Below, piece after piece: positions 8,769 through 16,580 of a stretch of 33,190 bases of DNA. The position numbers and the translations under genes were made by a program. This stretch comes from Chloroflexota bacterium (lineage in GTDB: Bacteria; Chloroflexota; Ktedonobacteria; Ktedonobacterales; JADMIN01): assembly GCA_021814145.1 (NCBI GenBank), contig JAKAIY010000025.1, positions 1 to 33,190 of the forward strand, written 5' to 3'. The notes beneath the pieces were generated by a model. The model did not search any database and was not told the origin of the DNA. It worked only from the letters and a program-made list of their open reading frames with translations. Position 1 is the stretch's first letter. Each line of letters opens with the position of its first letter.

Positions 8769-8834
8769 ACCCGCGCAGGCGGGTCTTGTGGCGGCGGAAG
8801 CCGCCTTGAGGCGCGGTTTCAACCGCCCGCCACA
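8769..8834. repeat. Cluster of three nested/adjacent hairpins in the intergenic region (REP-like element)
   Basis: Three hairpins follow one another: ACCCGC-4-GCGGGT (8769-8784), GGCGGC-4-GCCGCC (8790-8805) and GCGGTT-2-AACCGC (8813-8826). An outer pairing TGTGGCGG (8787-8794) with CCGCCACA (8827-8834) could enclose the last part and competes with the second hairpin. There is no T-run, so it is not a typical terminator. It resembles dispersed palindromic repeats (REP/MITE-like); copies elsewhere could not be checked, and none was noticed in this window. Confidence 0.5.
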
Positions 8835-8882
8835 TTGCCCCACCTGCCGTTGGGGCCGCCCTGCTTCCGCGCCATCACCTGC

Positions 8883-8911
8883 TTGACAAGACGCTGGCTA
8901 CACGCTATGAT
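8883..8911 (+). promoter_or_regulatory. Strong sigma70-type promoter of the gamma-glutamyltransferase-family gene
   Basis: Consensus TTGACA (8883-8888), a spacer of exactly 17 bases, and TATGAT (8906-8911). Transcription should start near 8918, which makes the GTG at 8927 an unlikely start and favours the ATG at 9002. Confidence 0.82.
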
Positions 8912-8927
8912 GCCGCAAACAAAATTG

Positions 8928-8952
8928 TGAACGGTGTTCCTGTCAGCGGAAC
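8928..8952 (+). promoter_or_regulatory. Candidate operator downstream of the promoter (GAAC-N3-GTTC)
   Basis: TGAACGGTGTTCC (8928-8940) is an inverted repeat with half-site GAAC and a 3-base centre. A further AGCGGAAC half-site follows at 8945-8952. A closely similar site, AGCGGAACAACGTTCC, sits at the same place downstream of the iclR-type promoter (10743-10758). The shared geometry suggests one regulator, probably the neighbouring IclR protein. Confidence 0.5.
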
Positions 8953-9001
8953 GCTGCGCTCCATTGCGGGGATATGGTTTGGGAAGGTGGGCCAAAGCGT
9001 C

Positions 9002-10651
9002 ATGTCAGTCATGCCAGCTATGCCATCCGCGCCACATTTAGGTGGCCGCTCAGGGCCTCTGCCGCAGTATCGCGCCGAGACGCTGGCCACCCACGGGCTT
9101 GTCGCCGCGCCACACGCGCTGGCCGCGCAGGCTGGCCTCGATATGCTCAAGGCCGGGGGCAACGCGGTAGATGCGGCGATCGCCGCCAACGCCACGCTCC
9201 AGGTCGTCTATCCGTTTGTCTGTGGGCTAGGCGGCGACCTCTTCGCTATCGTGTGGGACGCGCCCTCGCGCACGCTGATCGGGCTCAACGCCAGCGGGCG
9301 CGCCCCTGGCGCGGCGACCATTGAGCGTTACCACGAGCTGGGGTACGATAAGATGCCGCGCTACGGCATCCACGCTGTCACCGTGCCGGGCTGCGTTAGT
9401 GGCTGGGGCATGCTCGCCGAGCGTTTCGGCAGGCTCGGCCTGGCCCGCGCGCTGCAGCCCGCGACGGGCTACGCGCGCGACGGCTTCCCCGTGGGGCGGC
9501 AGCTGAGCCAGGCGCTCGCGCGCATGGACAAGCTCGACTTCACCCACCGCTCGTTCCGCGAGAACTACCTGCCCGACGGGCGCATTCCCGCGCCAGGCTC
9601 ACTGGCGTACGCGCCTGCGCTGGCCAGCTCATACGACCTCATCGCCAGCGACGGGCCAGACGCCTTCTATCGCGGCCCGCTCGCCCGGCGAATCGCCGCG
9701 TTTTTCGCGCGTGAGGGCGGCCTCATCACCGAGGACGACCTCGCCGCGCATACCCCGGAGTGGGTCACGCCGCTCTCCGTGCCATTTGGCGGGCTGGAGA
9801 TCTGCGAGATGCCGCCCAACACCCAGGGCGTGACCGCCCTGCAGATGCTCGGCGTCACTGATGGCCTGCCCCTGGGCGATGACCCGCTCAGCGCCCAGAC
9901 CGTGCATATCGGGGCCGAAGCGAAGAAGCTGGCCTTCGCGGACCGCGCGCACATCACCGACATCGAGCGCATGCGCGTGCGGCCAGAAGCGTTGATCGCC
10001 CCGGAGTATCTGGCCGCGCGCCGCGCGCTGATTCCATCCGACCATGCCAGCGACACCAGGGCGGCGGCGGGCTTCGATGGCGACACCGTCTACCTCTGCG
10101 CCGTTGATGGCGATGGCTCCGCCGTCTCACTGATCCAGAGCAACTACGCCGGTTTCGGCAGCGGGTACGTCGTGGATGGAACCGGAATCTCGCTCCAGAA
10201 CCGCGGCGCCTACTTCTCGCTCGATCCAGACGCCGCGAACGCGCTCGCGCCCAACAAGCGCACGCTCCATACGCTCATCCCTTCCATGGCGCTGCGCGAT
10301 GGGCGGCCCGCCGTCGTGTTTGGCACGATGGGCGGCGATGGCCAGCCACAGACGCACCTGCAAGTCTACACGAACCTGCTGCGCTATGAAATGAACATTC
10401 AGGCGGCCATCGAAACGCCGCGCTGGGCGCATGGCGCCGATGAACTGGGGCGCCGGGAAACGCTGCGGCTGGAGCGGCGCTTCCCCGATGAGACAGTGGA
10501 GGCGCTGCGCGCGATGGGGCACGAGGTAACGCTCGTCGCGCCGCTCGATTCCGCGATGGGGCACGCCAATGGCATCCTCATTGATGAGGACGCCGGGGTG
10601 TTCCGTGGCGGCTCTGACCCGCGCTCCGAAGGCGCCGCGGTCGGCTGGTAG
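9002..10651 (+). CDS. Gamma-glutamyltransferase-family Ntn hydrolase (YwrD/HpxW-like)
   Basis: 549 residues from the ATG at 9002. The family makes a proenzyme that cleaves itself before a threonine and then hydrolyses or transfers gamma-glutamyl or related amide groups. Visible motifs: LAAQAGLDMLKAGGNAVDAAIAA, VCGLGGDLFAIV, VPGCVSGW, the cleavage region GFDGDTVYLCAVD with predicted nucleophile Thr362, and FGTMGGDGQPQTHLQV near the C-terminus. It has no signal peptide, unlike secreted glutathionases, and resembles the cytoplasmic YwrD/HpxW branch; HpxW acts on oxamate, so the substrate need not be glutathione. The open frame begins at a GTG at 8927, but the strong promoter places the transcript start at about 8918. 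ATG 9011 is an alternative. An IclR regulator and a peptide-type importer follow on the same strand. Confidence 0.88.
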   Translation: MSVMPAMPSAPHLGGRSGPLPQYRAETLATHGLVAAPHALAAQAGLDMLKAGGNAVDAAIAANATLQVVYPFVCGLGGDLFAIVWDAPSRTLIGLNASGRAPGAATIERYHELGYDKMPRYGIHAVTVPGCVSGWGMLAERFGRLGLARALQPATGYARDGFPVGRQLSQALARMDKLDFTHRSFRENYLPDGRIPAPGSLAYAPALASSYDLIASDGPDAFYRGPLARRIAAFFAREGGLITEDDLAAHTPEWVTPLSVPFGGLEICEMPPNTQGVTALQMLGVTDGLPLGDDPLSAQTVHIGAEAKKLAFADRAHITDIERMRVRPEALIAPEYLAARRALIPSDHASDTRAAAGFDGDTVYLCAVDGDGSAVSLIQSNYAGFGSGYVVDGTGISLQNRGAYFSLDPDAANALAPNKRTLHTLIPSMALRDGRPAVVFGTMGGDGQPQTHLQVYTNLLRYEMNIQAAIETPRWAHGADELGRRETLRLERRFPDETVEALRAMGHEVTLVAPLDSAMGHANGILIDEDAGVFRGGSDPRSEGAAVGW

Positions 10652-10669
10652 CCAGCGGATCCGCCTGGC
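10651..10669 (+). terminator. Weak terminator-like hairpin after the gamma-glutamyltransferase gene
   Basis: GCCAG-CG / CG-C-CTGGC can fold around a GATC loop, overlapping the last base of the stop codon. There is no T-run, so termination here is doubtful. Confidence 0.25.
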
Positions 10670-10694
10670 GGGCGCCGCTCAGCGTAAATACGGC

Positions 10695-10724
10695 TTGACG
10701 AGGAAGCGGTTGTGTAGCTATGAT
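10695..10724 (+). promoter_or_regulatory. Predicted sigma70-type promoter of the IclR regulator
   Basis: TTGACG (10695-10700), 18-base spacer, TATGAT (10719-10724). The boxes are almost the same as in the promoter at 8883-8911, with the operator-like repeat just downstream in both. Confidence 0.7.
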
Positions 10725-10742
10725 AGCGCACAAACCGGCGTA

Positions 10743-10758
10743 AGCGGAACAACGTTCC
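10743..10758 (+). promoter_or_regulatory. Candidate autoregulatory operator (GGAAC-N3-GTTCC)
   Basis: GGAACAACGTTCC (10746-10758) is a perfect inverted repeat with a 3-base centre, preceded by AGC as in the site at 8945. It starts about 22 bases after the -10 box. IclR proteins commonly bind such short palindromes and regulate their own gene. The N3 centre distinguishes it from the GAAC-N4-GTTC LexA box. Confidence 0.5.
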
Positions 10759-10819
10759 ATTTTTATCGTTCTCACGGAGATCGTCCGGCGGGAGCCGCGC
10801 AAACGTGGAGGTGGCTACG

Positions 10820-11695
10820 ATGGCGCAAACGCGGAATCCCGCCATGCCCCATCCTGATGAGGAAGGGAACGCGCCAGGGGCGGGAACAGACCAGGACGAG
10901 CGCGATAGCGCCGCCCTGCGCGGAGTGGACCGGGCGCTGGGCGTCCTGCTCGCCTTCTCGCGCGAAACACCATCACTCGGCGTGACCGAGCTGAGCGAGC
11001 GGCTGGGCCTGACCAAGAGCGCCATCCATCGCATCCTGCGCTCACTGATGGCGCACGGCATGGTGACGCAAGACCCCGAAACCCGCTCCTATTCGCTGGG
11101 CTTTCGGGTGCTGGCGCTCGCGGCGGAGGTCCCTGGCGAGGCGAGCCTGCGCCAGATCTGCCTGCCGCATATGCACTGGCTGCGCGCGGAAACCGAAGAG
11201 ACAATCGGGCTGTATGTTGTCGCCGGTGACGTGCGCATGTGCCTGGAGGAGCTGGAAAGCCCGCAACTGCTGCGCATGGCGGCGGGAGTCGGGCGCTGCT
11301 TCCCCCTGGATTCAGGCGCGGCGAGCAAGGCGCTGCTGATTGCGGGGCCTGCGAACGCCGATCTCTGGCGGCGCGCGACGGGGCGGCTGAGCGCCGAGCG
11401 CCGCGCGCGGCTGGAGGATGATCTGGAGCGCCTGCGCGCGACGGGGTACATCGTCACGCGCGGCGAAACCGTCGCTGGCTCCTCTTCCATCGCGGCGCCC
11501 ATTCGTGTGAGCGCGCGCGGCGAAGTACTGGCGGCGCTGAGCATCGCTGGTCCGGCCTCGCGCTTTGATGACGTCCGGATCGAGCGCTTCGCGCCGCTGC
11601 TCATCGAAGCTGTCGAGCGGATCGCGCGTGATCTCAGCGCCTTGTATGGGGCCGCGCCAGCCGCCGAAGCCCGCGCAGTGGCGGGCCGCGTGTAA
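10820..11695 (+). CDS. IclR-family transcriptional regulator
   Basis: 291 residues from the ATG at 10820, preceded by GGAGGTGG (10807-10814); the GTG at 10805 overlaps that site and is rejected. After a polar tail of about 30 residues comes the winged helix (ALRGVDRALGVLLAFSR ... LGVTELSERLGLTKSAIHRILRSLMAHGMV), then the IclR effector-binding domain (LASKALL-like region SGAASKALLIAG, GYIVTRGETVAGSSSIAAPI, ERFAPLLIEAVERIARDLS). Such proteins sense a small metabolite. Sitting between the gamma-glutamyltransferase gene and the importer and carrying a matching operator, it probably controls both and itself. The C-terminus has a short Ala/Arg-rich extension. Confidence 0.93.
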   Translation: MAQTRNPAMPHPDEEGNAPGAGTDQDERDSAALRGVDRALGVLLAFSRETPSLGVTELSERLGLTKSAIHRILRSLMAHGMVTQDPETRSYSLGFRVLALAAEVPGEASLRQICLPHMHWLRAETEETIGLYVVAGDVRMCLEELESPQLLRMAAGVGRCFPLDSGAASKALLIAGPANADLWRRATGRLSAERRARLEDDLERLRATGYIVTRGETVAGSSSIAAPIRVSARGEVLAALSIAGPASRFDDVRIERFAPLLIEAVERIARDLSALYGAAPAAEARAVAGRV

Positions 11696-11781
11696 GCGTT
11701 CAGTGTCGAACTGGTCCGTTTCGTGGGGCTCTCCGGGCCACTATCGCCCGTGAGCGTATTGATTGTTTGTCCCCCGTATGA

Positions 11782-11807
11782 GCGTTCATGCGCCGGCGCA
11801 TGAACGC
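11782..11807. promoter_or_regulatory. 26-bp perfect palindrome upstream of the ABC importer operon
   Basis: Twenty-six bases centred on CCGG are fully self-complementary (arms GCGTTCATGCGC and GCGCATGAACGC). It lies 87 bases after the IclR stop and 45 bases before the substrate-binding-protein start. There is no loop and no following T-run, which fits a protein-binding operator better than a terminator. The outer GTTC/GAAC half-sites recall the operators at 8928 and 10746 in inverse order. Confidence 0.5.
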
Positions 11808-11852
11808 GGCGCACACGTTTGTCCTTCTTTACAGTCTTCAGAGAGGGAACCC

Positions 11853-13478
11853 ATGTCACAGCAACGCGCGCGCCCCCAATCCCCAGGGGCCGGCTCGTCG
11901 GACCGTCCCGCTCGAGCGCGCCTCTCAGCGTCATTCTGGCGCAGGCGACTCTTCACCCTCGTCAGCGCCAGCATGCTCGCGCTCACGCTGGCCGCGTGCG
12001 GCGGCGGAGCGCCGAGCGGCAGTGGCGTCAAGACCGGCGGCACACTGAACGTCGGTCTGGATTCGGATGTCGTCAAGCTGGATCCATTGCAGTCAACCGC
12101 GCTGGTTGACCGCCAGGTCATGCTGAATATCTATGACACGCTCGTGCGTGTGGACGCGCAGAACAACATCCAGCCCGACCTGGCGACCAAGTGGACCTAT
12201 GAGTCGCCCACGCAGCTCACCTTCACGCTGCGCTCGGATGTGAAGTTCCAGGACGGCACGCCGTTCAACGCCGACGCGGTGGTGACCAACATCAACCGCA
12301 TCCTGAACGACCATGCTTCGCCCCGCTACAGTGAAATCTCCCCGGTCACCTCAGTGCAGGCGATAGACTCCACGCATGTGCAGTTCAACCTCTCCAAGCC
12401 ATTCGCCCCGCTCCTCGCCGCGCTGACGGACCGCGCGGGCATGATGCTCTCACCGACGGCGATCGCCTCTGGCGAGGACCTGGTGAACGCGCCCAAGAAC
12501 GCGGGCAGCGGCCCGTTCGAGTTCGTGGATTGGGTCAAGGGCGATCATCTGACGCTGCAGCGCAACCCGAACTACTGGGGCAAGTCGGCCAGCGGCGCGT
12601 CGCTGCCCTATCTGGACAAGATCGTTTATCATCCCATCACGAATGAAAGCGTGATGTACACCAACCTGCAGACGGGCACGATCCAGGTGGCAGGCAGTCT
12701 CGGCGCGACGGATGTCGCGGCGGCGCAGGCGAATCCCTCGCTGACCTACAAGCAGATCCCGGGGCTGAGCTTCTACGGCTTCGAGCTGAACACGCAGGCG
12801 GCGCCCTTCAATAATGTCCATGCCCGGCGCGCCGTCGAGTGGGGCGTGAACCGCCAGGAGATCCTCACCAGCGTGCTGCACAACGTCGGCGTCGTGGCGC
12901 AAGGGCCGATCTCGCCATCGAGCTGGGCCTACAGCGCCAGCATCGCCCCCTACAGCTACGACCCGGCGAAGGCCAAGGCGGAGCTGCAGGCGGCGGGCCT
13001 GACCTCGCTGACCTTCACCATGATCATTCCCAGCGGCTCCCCCGCGACAGCCCAGCTGGCGCAGTTCCTCCAGTCTGAGCTCCAGGGCGCCGGCATCACG
13101 ATGAATATCAAGCAGGAGACATTCGCGTCACTGCTCTCCGACTCCGCCGCGCATAACTACCAGGCGGCGCTGCTCGGCTGGAGCGGACGCCCCGACCCGG
13201 ATGGAAACATGTACTCCTGGTTCCATACCGGCGGCGGCTTCAACGACATGCAGTACTCCGACCCGCAGGTTGATACACTGCTCGACGCGGCCCGCGCAAC
13301 CAGCGTTCAGGCCCAGCGCGCGAGCGACTACCAGCAGGCGGAGACGCTGATGCTGCAGGACGCGCCCTACGTCTTCCTGTACCACGGTGTTTCGATTCAG
13401 GCCACGACGAAGAATGTTCAGGGCTACACGATCCTGCCCACAGGCATCATGGAGTTCGCGAACGTCTCGCTTGGCTGA
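11853..13478 (+). CDS. Peptide/dipeptide-type ABC transporter substrate-binding lipoprotein (SBP_bac_5)
   Basis: 541 residues from the ATG at 11853, with GAGAGGGA five bases upstream; an upstream in-frame start at 11763 has no such site. The N-terminus is basic and Ser/Arg rich, then RRRLFTLVSASMLALTLAACGGG is interrupted by a lipobox (LAAC), so the mature protein is lipid-anchored. The family 5 signature follows: TLNVGLDSDVVKLDPLQS, LYDTLVR-like IYDTLVRVD, DLATKWTYESPTQLTFTLRSDVKFQDGTPFNADAVV, and the later GDHLTLQRNPNYWG. It captures oligopeptides, glutathione-like or other substrates for the two permeases that follow. A strong hairpin after the stop (13499-13536) may hold down permease expression relative to this abundant component. 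Confidence 0.93.
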   Translation: MSQQRARPQSPGAGSSDRPARARLSASFWRRRLFTLVSASMLALTLAACGGGAPSGSGVKTGGTLNVGLDSDVVKLDPLQSTALVDRQVMLNIYDTLVRVDAQNNIQPDLATKWTYESPTQLTFTLRSDVKFQDGTPFNADAVVTNINRILNDHASPRYSEISPVTSVQAIDSTHVQFNLSKPFAPLLAALTDRAGMMLSPTAIASGEDLVNAPKNAGSGPFEFVDWVKGDHLTLQRNPNYWGKSASGASLPYLDKIVYHPITNESVMYTNLQTGTIQVAGSLGATDVAAAQANPSLTYKQIPGLSFYGFELNTQAAPFNNVHARRAVEWGVNRQEILTSVLHNVGVVAQGPISPSSWAYSASIAPYSYDPAKAKAELQAAGLTSLTFTMIIPSGSPATAQLAQFLQSELQGAGITMNIKQETFASLLSDSAAHNYQAALLGWSGRPDPDGNMYSWFHTGGGFNDMQYSDPQVDTLLDAARATSVQAQRASDYQQAETLMLQDAPYVFLYHGVSIQATTKNVQGYTILPTGIMEFANVSLG

Positions 13479-13498
13479 TTGAAGCGCGCCAGCGCGTC

Positions 13499-13536
13499 GC
13501 GTCACGCCCACCTCGCCGGCTGGCGCGGCGTGACGC
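13499..13536 (+). terminator. Intra-operon hairpin between binding protein and permease genes
   Basis: GCGTCACGCC (13499-13508) pairs perfectly with GGCGTGACGC (13527-13536); the loop can form an inner CGCC/GGCG stem. There is no T-run. It probably acts as a partial terminator or mRNA 3'-end stabiliser, a common layout after binding-protein genes. Confidence 0.5.
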
Positions 13537-13656
13537 GCTGAGCGCCCATGCCCCCTTCCGTATGCATCCATTACCCATTCGCGTCATGCGCTCGCGAGCG
13601 CGTCCCGGTCGTAAGCGTTGCGGCGTCTGGCAGACCACGGAGGAGGAACGAGCGCG

Positions 13657-14610
13657 ATGATGACGTTTCTGACACGCCGTCTGCTCCTGATGATCCCGGT
13701 TGCGTTGCTGGTAAGCTTCGTGACGTTCATGCTCATTCATCTCATCCCCGGCGATCCCGCGCAGGTGCTCCTGGGCGAGAGCGCGACTCCCCAGGCGGTG
13801 GCGGCGCTGGACCATAAGCTTGGGCTGGACCAGCCGCTCCTCGTCCAGTACCTCCTGTGGCTGGAGCAGGCGCTGCGCGGCAATCTGGGACAATCCCTCC
13901 AGCTATCCCAGCCGGTGATGCAGGCGATCCTGCAGCGGCTGCCCGTCACGGCGGAGCTGGGCGTCGTCTCGCTCATCATCTCGGTGGCGCTGGCCATTCC
14001 GCTGGGCGTGCTGGCCGCCGGGCGGCGCAATACCCCGCTTGACTGGCTGATCAACGTGCTCAGCCTCATTGGCACAGCGATCCCGAGCTTCGTGCTCGGG
14101 CTGCTCCTTATCCTGTTCCTGGCGGTGATCCTGCGGATCTTCCCCCCAGGCGGCTACGTGCCGTTTACCGAAGACCCGCTGGGAAACCTGCATGACCTGA
14201 TCCTGCCGGCGATCACGCTGGCGACGGGCGCGGTCGCGGGCAATATGCGCCAGGTGCGCGCGAGCATGATCGAGGTGCTCGGTCAGGACTACATCCGCAC
14301 CGCGCGCGCGAAAGGGCTGCGCCGCAACCGGGTCTACTTCATTCACGCGCTGCGCAACGCGCTGCTGCCCCTGCTGACGATTGTTGGCCTGCAGGCGGGC
14401 GCGATCATTGGCGGCGCGGTCATCATCGAGACGATCTTCCTCTGGCCAGGAATCGGGTATCTGGCGGTCCAGAGCATCCTGTCGAAAGACTATCCCGTTG
14501 TGCAGGGGATCGTGCTGCTTTCGGCGCTCTCATACATGCTCGTCAACCTGTTGGTGGATATTGGCTATGGCCTGCTCGACCCGCGCATCAGCCTGGGCTC
14601 CGCTCACTAG
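13657..14610 (+). CDS. ABC transporter permease, DppB/OppB type
   Basis: 317 residues from the ATG at 13657 (AGGAGG at 13641-13646). It begins MMTFLTRRLLLMIPVALLVSFVTFMLIHLIPGDPA, the standard first helix and N-terminal motif of the DppB/OppB/GsiC branch, followed by about five more helices. The cytoplasmic EAA loop reads GQDYIRTARAKGLRRNRVYFIHALRNALLPL and would contact the ATPase. It forms an inner-membrane channel with the next gene. An in-frame start upstream at 13618 is rejected because it overlaps the ribosome binding site region. No ATPase gene is found downstream in this window. Confidence 0.95.
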   Translation: MMTFLTRRLLLMIPVALLVSFVTFMLIHLIPGDPAQVLLGESATPQAVAALDHKLGLDQPLLVQYLLWLEQALRGNLGQSLQLSQPVMQAILQRLPVTAELGVVSLIISVALAIPLGVLAAGRRNTPLDWLINVLSLIGTAIPSFVLGLLLILFLAVILRIFPPGGYVPFTEDPLGNLHDLILPAITLATGAVAGNMRQVRASMIEVLGQDYIRTARAKGLRRNRVYFIHALRNALLPLLTIVGLQAGAIIGGAVIIETIFLWPGIGYLAVQSILSKDYPVVQGIVLLSALSYMLVNLLVDIGYGLLDPRISLGSAH

Positions 14611-14663
14611 CGCATTCGCGCCCGGCGCGTTTGCGGGCGTGGGGATGAAAGGACTGGAATACG

Positions 14664-15674
14664 ATGGCGTCGGAGTCAGATCACCAGACTGGTAGCCAGG
14701 CGAACGTGCTCGTCTCGCCAGTGGTGGTGGAGACGCCCACACGCGAGCGCGCGGGCGCGCAACAGCGGCTCGCCGGCGCGCTGAAGACCTCGCGCGGGAG
14801 GATCACCGGCGCGCTGAGGGCGATGCGCGACGATCCACGGCTGCTGTTCGGCGTCGTGCTCGTGGCGCTCGTCGTGATCGCGGTCTTCGCGCCACTTCTC
14901 GCGCCCTATTCACCGCTGAAATACGACCCTGCCGCCGTCGCCCAGCCCCCCAGCGCCGCGCACTGGCTCGGCACAGACGCGCTGGGCCGCGACCAGCTCA
15001 GCCGCGTGATGTATGGAGCGCGCATCTCGCTCTCCGTCGGCGTCGGCGCCATCCTGCTCGGTGGACTTATCGGCAGCGGGCTGGGGGTCTTGTCGGGATA
15101 TCTGCGCGGCGGGATTGATCAACTAATCACCATCCTGACAGACGCGCTGCTCGCGTTCCCCTCGCTGATCCTGGCGCTGGCCATCGCCGCCGCTCTTGGC
15201 TCCGGCATCATCAATGTGGTCATCGCGCTGGCGATTGTGCGCATCCCGATCTACGTGCGACTGGCGCGCGGGCAGACCCTGCAGGTGCGCTCGCTGGACT
15301 ATGTGACGGCGTCGCGCGCGGTTGGCACGCCGACCTGGCGCATCCTGCTGCGGCACATCTTCCCCAATATCTTCAGCGCGCTGCTGGTGCAGGCGACCCT
15401 CTCGATCTCCTTCGCCATACTGGACGAGTCGGTGCTCAGCTTCCTGGGCCTGGGCGCGCAGCCGCCGACTCCAGAGTGGGGCGTGATGATCAGCGACGCG
15501 CAGCCCTACCTGACCGGCGGGCTTGACCCCTGGATGCTGCTGGGACCCGCGCTAGCGATCACGATCACCGTCCTCAGCCTGAATATCTTCGGTGACGCGC
15601 TACGCGACCGTCTCGATCCACGCACAGCGGGCCGCATCGGCTCCACGTCGCTTTCATCGCTCACGCAGGATTAG
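14664..15674 (+). CDS. ABC transporter permease, DppC/OppC type
   Basis: 336 residues; start supported by AAAGGA about 11 bases upstream. A polar cytoplasmic tail of about 60 residues precedes the first helix (LLFGVVLVALVVIAVFAPLLAPYSP), then comes the family motif HWLGTDALGRDQLSRVMYGAR, four or five further helices and the EAA loop LDYVTASRAVGTPTWRILLRHIFPN. The C-terminal SFLGLGAQPPTPEWGVMI and GDALRDRLDPR are typical of DppC/OppC/GsiD. It pairs with the preceding permease (53 bases apart). The operon stops here, so the ATP-binding subunits must be encoded elsewhere. Confidence 0.95.
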   Translation: MASESDHQTGSQANVLVSPVVVETPTRERAGAQQRLAGALKTSRGRITGALRAMRDDPRLLFGVVLVALVVIAVFAPLLAPYSPLKYDPAAVAQPPSAAHWLGTDALGRDQLSRVMYGARISLSVGVGAILLGGLIGSGLGVLSGYLRGGIDQLITILTDALLAFPSLILALAIAAALGSGIINVVIALAIVRIPIYVRLARGQTLQVRSLDYVTASRAVGTPTWRILLRHIFPNIFSALLVQATLSISFAILDESVLSFLGLGAQPPTPEWGVMISDAQPYLTGGLDPWMLLGPALAITITVLSLNIFGDALRDRLDPRTAGRIGSTSLSSLTQD

Positions 15675-15744
15675 CCCCAGCGCCTACGCCGGATCGTCGC
15701 TAGCCACTTTCCTGGGAAGACGGGCCGGGGGCGCGCCCGGTGGC

Positions 15745-16242
15745 TCAGGCGGGGAGCGCGCGCAGGGTCTCCAGCGCGTCGGAGATATGTCTGCCGATAT
15801 TGCTCTGCGAGGAGAAGACGTGGCGCACGATCCCTTGCTTGTCAATAACGTATGTGACGCGGCCCGGAATCACGCCCATCGTCGCGGGCACGCCATACCG
15901 CTTGCGGACAGCGCCGCCCCGGTCGCTAAGCAGAATAAATGGCAGGCGGTGATGTGTGGCGAACTGCCCATGCGACTCCTCGGAGTCAGAGCTGACGCCG
16001 ATCACCTCGGCCCCCGCGTCCTGAAAGTCCTGATAGCTGTCGCGGAAAGCGCAGGCCTGCGCGGTGCAGCCGAGGCTTTCGTCCTTGGGGTAAAAGTACA
16101 GCACGACGTTACGCTGGCCCTGAAAGTCGCTCAGGCGCACCGTCTCGCCGCTGGCGTTGGGCAGCGCGAAGTCGGGGGCGCGGTCACCCACGCCGACACG
16201 CTTGCCTTCGCTGGTCGCATCCTGGGAATCATACGCATCCAT
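15745..16242 (-). CDS. bcp: Thiol peroxidase of the Bcp/PrxQ family
   Basis: 165 residues. The peroxidatic site reads [18 protein letters not shown] with Cys59 as the peroxidatic and Cys64 as the resolving cysteine, the C-x4-C arrangement of Bcp/PrxQ atypical 2-Cys peroxiredoxins. [25 protein letters not shown] and the later [26 protein letters not shown] are family-typical. It reduces hydrogen and organic peroxides in the cytoplasm using thioredoxin. GGAGG lies about 11 bases before the ATG. It is monocistronic, convergent with the permease gene; no clear terminator stands in the 70-base gap. Confidence 0.96.
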   Translation of the reverse strand: MDAYDSQDATSEGKRVGVGDRAPDFALPNASGETVRLSDFQGQRNVVLYFYPKDESLGCTAQACAFRDSYQDFQDAGAEVIGVSSDSEESHGQFATHHRLPFILLSDRGGAVRKRYGVPATMGVIPGRVTYVIDKQGIVRHVFSSQSNIGRHISDALETLRALPA

Positions 16243-16580
16243 AAAGCCTGTAGCCTCCGCGCGTACTGAAGCGGCAGACAGCGGTGAACAGCGCTCATCA
16301 CGTGCTCTTCACCACACATTTTCACGTAGCTCTTAGAGAGAGCGTATCGTATCCACGCGAAGGTGGGCAAACCAGACTTCCACCATCAGGCGCCATCTTC
16401 ACCTGTCAGCCACACGCTGCGCAAGCGCGCCTGCACATCACCACGATACATATTTCACAAGAACCCTGCGTAAACGCGCGCCAACCGGCGAGGAAGCCAT
16501 CGCCATATCACGCTCGCATTGTCACAGTGGCGGCGGCGCGCGAATTCCACGACGATCATGGCCCGGTTGGAGGGGATTTC
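16243..16580. other. Intergenic region between divergent bcp and glycosyltransferase genes
   Basis: 338 bases. An open frame on the plus strand extends through it into the glycosyltransferase, but its start lacks a ribosome binding site and its composition (lower GC, His/Pro/Thr rich) is unlike the neighbouring genes, so I treat it as non-coding. I see the bcp ribosome binding site (16254-16258, minus) and GGAGGGG for the glycosyltransferase (16569-16575), but no confident promoter. Confidence 0.55.

Noticed and set aside
10746-10758. LexA/SOS box
   Set aside because: The inverted repeat has a 3-base centre, not the 4 bases of GAAC-N4-GTTC, and recurs at the gamma-glutamyltransferase promoter beside an IclR gene.
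15724-15741. Possible terminator between the DppC-type permease and bcp
   Set aside because: Only a 5-bp CCGGG/CCCGG stem without a T-run; not distinguishable from background in this GC-rich sequence.
16319-16330. TTTCACGTAGCT as a possible parS half-site
   Set aside because: Only the first half resembles the parS consensus (TGTTTCACGTGAAACA); the second half does not match.
16284-16580. N-terminal extension of the glycosyltransferase frame
   Set aside because: No ribosome binding site at the distal start, atypical composition, and GGAGGGG directly precedes the ATG at 16581.
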